From NCBI RefSeq assembly GCF_023517795.1, contig NZ_CP082928.1, forward strand, positions 4,526,001-4,590,000: a DNA stretch of 64,000 nucleotides, given 5' to 3'. Position 1 is the stretch's first letter, and each line of letters begins with the position of its first letter. Origin of the DNA: Pseudomonas fulva (lineage in GTDB: Bacteria > Pseudomonadota > Gammaproteobacteria > Pseudomonadales > Pseudomonadaceae). Position numbers and translations under genes: made by a program. The notes under the pieces were generated by a model. It saw nothing but the letters and a program-made list of their open reading frames with translations, made no database searches and was not told where the DNA came from. Below, one piece after another: positions 62,281 to 64,000 of the stretch.

Positions 62281-63738
62281 TCAAACGAATGGCCACAGGA
62301 TGAGGGTCATCACGAAGCCCAAGGTGCCCAGGATGGTGACCAGCACGGTCCAGGTGCGCAGGCCGTCGGCGACGTTCAGGCCGGCCAGCTTGGTGAACAT
62401 CCAGTAGCCGGCGTCGTTGATGTGCGACATCGCCAGGCCGCCACCGCCCATGGCCAGGCACAGCAGCGCGAGATGGTTGGCCGATAGATCGAGGGTGGCG
62501 ATCAGCGGGCTGAGGATACCGGCGGTGGTCACCAGTGCCACGGTGGTCGAACCCTGCACTGCGCGCAGCAGCATGGTCAGGATGAAGCCCAGGGCCAGTA
62601 CAGGCAGCCCGGTGTGGCGCAGCGCCTCGGAGACAACCGCTCCGATACCGGTGTCGACCAGCACCTTGCCGAACACGCCACCAGCACCGGCAATGAGGAT
62701 CACCATCGCTACGCCCGGTAGCGCCGAGCCGAGCACGTCGGAGACCTGCGAACTGCTCCAGCCACGGCGCGAACCCAGCAGCCAGGCGCATAGCAGCGTG
62801 TCGATCAGCAGCGCTACCAGCGGCGCACCCAGTACGGTCAGCACGTCACGCAGCATCGAACCGGCTGGCAGCAGGGTGGTGGCCAGAGTGCCGAGCAGGA
62901 TCAGCACGATCGGCAGCAGGATCAACGTAATGATCAGGCCGAAACCCGGGGCAGGGGCCGGCGGCAGGCTTTTGGCCAGGCTGCCGGCATTGGCCTCGGC
63001 GCCGAATTCCTTGCTCTCGGCCACTTCACGCACGGTGGAGTGGTCGTTGCGCGCCCAGGCTTCCAGGTCGGCGTTGGTTACGTGGGGGCCATACACCTCG
63101 GCACGAATGTCGTCGGTCATCGGGTAGGTTTTGCGGGTCATGCGCCCGGCGATGAAGTAGCCGACCATGCACACCACCGCGACCAGCGGAATGCCCAGCA
63201 GCAATACGCGACCCAGGTCAGCGCCTAGCTGGCTGGCAGCCGCCACGGCACCCGGGTGCGGTGGCAGGAAGGCATGCACCGCCAGCAGGGCGGCGCACAT
63301 CGGCAAAGCGAAGATCAGCAGCGGTTTGCGCGCAGCACGCGCCACACCGTAAGCCAGCGGCATGAGGATGATCACGCCGACCTCGAAGAACACCGGGATA
63401 CCGACCATGAAGCCGGCCACGGTCAACGCCAGTGGCGTGCGCCGGTTGCCGAAGCGCTCGATGAGCGTCTTGGCCAGCGCCTCGGCGCCGCCGGACAACT
63501 CGATGATGCGCCCGATCATCGCGCCCAGGGCGATGATGATCGCGATATGGCCGAGGGTTTTACCCATGCCACCTTCGATGGTGGCCACCAGGTCGGCAGG
63601 TTTCACACCTGCCACCAGGGCGACGATGATGCTGACCAGCATCAGCGCCACGAAGGGCTGGAATTTGTATTTGAGGACCAGAAACAGCAGCAGTGCGATA
63701 CCGGCACCGGCGATCAGCATCAACATGAGTGGTGTCAT
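62281..63738 (-). CDS. GntP family sugar-acid permease
   Basis: 485 residues, about 12-14 membrane segments. LGHIAIIIALGAMIGRIIEL and GIPVFFEVGVIILMPLAYGV, then HAFLPPHPGAVAAASQLGAD are conserved in gluconate:H+ symporters. The C-terminal half has RAVQGSTTVALVTTAGIL and SHINDAGYWMFTKL. It lies between otnC and otnI and so most likely takes up L-threonate or D-erythronate. Confidence 0.9.
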   Translation of the reverse strand: MTPLMLMLIAGAGIALLLFLVLKYKFQPFVALMLVSIIVALVAGVKPADLVATIEGGMGKTLGHIAIIIALGAMIGRIIELSGGAEALAKTLIERFGNRRTPLALTVAGFMVGIPVFFEVGVIILMPLAYGVARAARKPLLIFALPMCAALLAVHAFLPPHPGAVAAASQLGADLGRVLLLGIPLVAVVCMVGYFIAGRMTRKTYPMTDDIRAEVYGPHVTNADLEAWARNDHSTVREVAESKEFGAEANAGSLAKSLPPAPAPGFGLIITLILLPIVLILLGTLATTLLPAGSMLRDVLTVLGAPLVALLIDTLLCAWLLGSRRGWSSSQVSDVLGSALPGVAMVILIAGAGGVFGKVLVDTGIGAVVSEALRHTGLPVLALGFILTMLLRAVQGSTTVALVTTAGILSPLIATLDLSANHLALLCLAMGGGGLAMSHINDAGYWMFTKLAGLNVADGLRTWTVLVTILGTLGFVMTLILWPFV

Positions 63739-63782
63739 TGCAATTCTCGTTTTTTATTGTTGTCCGGAATTTCCGGCTGTTC

Positions 63783-63803
63783 GGGCGCCGCAGGGCGGCG
63801 CCC
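63783..63803. terminator. GC-rich hairpin between otnC-like and gntP-like genes
   Basis: GGGCGCCGC-AGG-GCGGCGCCC is a perfect 9-base stem with a three-base loop in the 77-base gap between the two genes. No T-run follows on the minus strand, so it is more likely a partial attenuator or mRNA-stabilising structure than a full terminator. Confidence 0.5.
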
Positions 63804-63815
63804 TGCCGTGGGGCG

Positions 63816-64000
63816 TTACCAGTTCGCGCCGAAGACCTGATTGAGTTCTTCCAGCGCCTGTTGGGGCAGCGGAGCGGGTTTGGGGTCGCTCATCAGCCAC
63901 AGTCGGGCGGTTTCCTCGAGCTCTTCGAGGGCGTAGCAGGCCTTGGCCACCGAGCTTTCCCAGATCACCGGGCCGAGCCGCTCGAGCATCACGCCACGCA
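63816..64000 (-). CDS. otnC: Class II aldolase/3-oxo-tetronate 4-phosphate decarboxylase, C-terminal part
   Basis: The last 61 residues of a gene that continues beyond the window. The sequence RGVMLERLGPVIWESSVAKA then CYALEELEETARLWLM matches the C-terminus of class II aldolases of the OtnC/YgbL group (GxxxGxG site would be upstream). In the pathway the enzyme decarboxylates 3-oxo-tetronate 4-phosphate to dihydroxyacetone phosphate. The neighbours otnI and a GntP permease support this. Confidence 0.75.
   Translation of the reverse strand, partial: RGVMLERLGPVIWESSVAKACYALEELEETARLWLMSDPKPAPLPQQALEELNQVFGANW

Overview
The window looks like chromosomal DNA of a Pseudomonas-type gammaproteobacterium. 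It is very GC-rich and densely packed, with many ATGA/GTGA overlaps inside operons, REP-like intergenic repeats of pseudomonad type and a typical pseudomonad gene set (LpxL, ZapE, Lrp/AsnC, RlhA-like U32 protein, BdlA-like chemoreceptor, GGDEF and HDOD proteins). No rRNA, tRNA or CRISPR array was seen. Both ends cut genes: an SDR dehydrogenase at base 1 and an OtnC-like aldolase at base 64000.

Layout. 1-2298: SDR and MFS exporter genes divergent from a TetR regulator, with three operator-like repeats between them. 2341-8313: housekeeping genes (thiolase, DUF2218 protein, LpxL, patatin, ZapE) and a small XRE/membrane-protein pair. 8444-12203: GNAT, a LysR regulator divergent from a second MFS exporter that is a close paralogue of the first, and a TauE/SafE exporter. 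12499-23492: a catabolic and uptake region with a GntR regulator, an NMT1-type ABC importer, a cytosine-deaminase-like amidohydrolase, a branched-chain-type ABC importer whose LivM, LivG and LivF parts are one 829-residue protein, an NTF2-like protein and an aldo/keto reductase. 23494-26148: macro-domain protein, PdxY and three small exported proteins. 26418-32278: a complete ribose operon rbsBACRKD with a LacI-type palindrome at its promoter.

32421-36194 holds the most unusual gene: one 1257-residue protein of clearly lower GC, convergent to the rbs operon. It has a nuclease-like N-terminus and a STAND-like middle without a P-loop, and is a candidate defence protein. 36622-42883: an organophosphate or phosphonate-type ABC importer with a phosphodiesterase-like enzyme, a HAD phosphatase and a divergent UTRA regulator. 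Two matching operator sites flank the divergent promoters, and mirror-image REP elements bracket the SBP and regulator genes.

43363-59458: mixed single genes, namely a SotB-like exporter, GNAT, MdaB-like reductase, ABM protein, exported DUF4157-like protein, DoxX/DCC pair, chemoreceptor with a FliA-type promoter, Lrp regulator, EamA exporter, U32 hydroxylase, SEC-C protein, a BRO-N-like/repressor pair, HDOD, GGDEF and SMP-30 proteins. 59700-64000: a cupin, a 268-base MITE-like element with nested hairpins, an EamA exporter and the end of a tetronate-acid catabolic operon (OtnI, GntP permease, OtnC).

All calls rest on reading the sequence and on recalled family motifs. No database search was run.
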